In this document: in pieces, positions 7,977 through 8,059 of the stretch
Layout: every line of letters begins with the position of its first letter
Numbering within the stretch: the first letter of the stretch is position 1
Source of the DNA: Methyloprofundus sp.
Lineage (GTDB): Bacteria > Pseudomonadota > Gammaproteobacteria > Methylococcales > Methylomonadaceae
Length of the DNA stretch: 8,059 bases
Direction of reading: 5' to 3'
NCBI GenBank assembly: GCA_030636485.1
Contig: DAOVWV010000054.1
Location: forward strand, 1-8,059
The notes under the pieces: generated by a model
Told to the model about the DNA's origin: nothing
The model's database searches: none
What the model saw: only the letters and a program-made list of their open reading frames with translations
Position numbers and translations under genes: made by a program

Positions 7977-8012
7977 AAATGCCTTTTTTGCTAGATACAA
8001 AAATAATGTTTA

Positions 8013-8041
8013 ATTATAATGTATTAATATAAGCCTGTAAG
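8013..8041 (-). promoter_or_regulatory. tolC promoter
   Basis: On the minus strand CTTACA (8041-8036, 4 of 6 to consensus) is followed after exactly 17 bp by a perfect TATAAT (8018-8013). The predicted transcript start, near 8006, leaves about 30 bases before the ATG at 7976. It lies too close to the alternative TTG at 8000 for that codon to have a ribosome site. This supports the shorter reading of tolC. Confidence 0.6.
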
Positions 8042-8059
8042 CTTTTTAACTAGAACAAA

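Overview
The window looks like chromosomal DNA of a gammaproteobacterium. The TolC and the monomeric NADP-dependent isocitrate dehydrogenase closely resemble gammaproteobacterial members of their families as I remember them. The base composition is moderately AT-rich by eye, and the intergenic gaps carry several different palindromic repeats. A methanotroph or other Methylococcales-like organism would fit this repeat style, but that is only an impression and cannot be proved from this sequence.

All six supported genes lie on the minus strand, so transcription runs from high to low coordinates. In that order they are: tolC, the outer-membrane efflux channel (7976 to 6663); icd, a 740-residue monomeric isocitrate dehydrogenase (6522 to 4300); a 365-bp gap with two palindromic repeats; a six-helix rhomboid protease (3934 to 3248); an unrecognised 107-residue membrane protein (3154 to 2831), followed by two strong hairpins, the second a clear intrinsic terminator; a TolC/CzcC-type outer-membrane factor (2597 to 1341); and an RND/HlyD-type periplasmic adaptor (1344 to 256) that overlaps the previous gene by 4 bp. 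The last 255 bp (1-255) hold three palindromic elements and no gene.

The clearest functional unit is the outer-membrane factor plus adaptor pair, two of the three parts of a tripartite efflux pump (order C then B, as in czcCBA). The inner-membrane RND pump is not in the window: the adaptor is followed by repeats instead of a closely spaced third gene. tolC appears to be monocistronic, with a good sigma70-like promoter (CTTACA, 17 bp, TATAAT). icd has its own likely promoter. The rhomboid and the 107-residue protein are neighbours separated by 93 bp and may share transcription or have separate promoters.

I found no CRISPR array, tRNA, rRNA, transposase, toxin-antitoxin pair or recognisable defence system, and nothing I would call a new biological system. 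The items most worth a second look are the nested palindromic element at 1-101, the pump-less C-B efflux pair, the small membrane protein beside the rhomboid, and the substituted gate residues in TolC.
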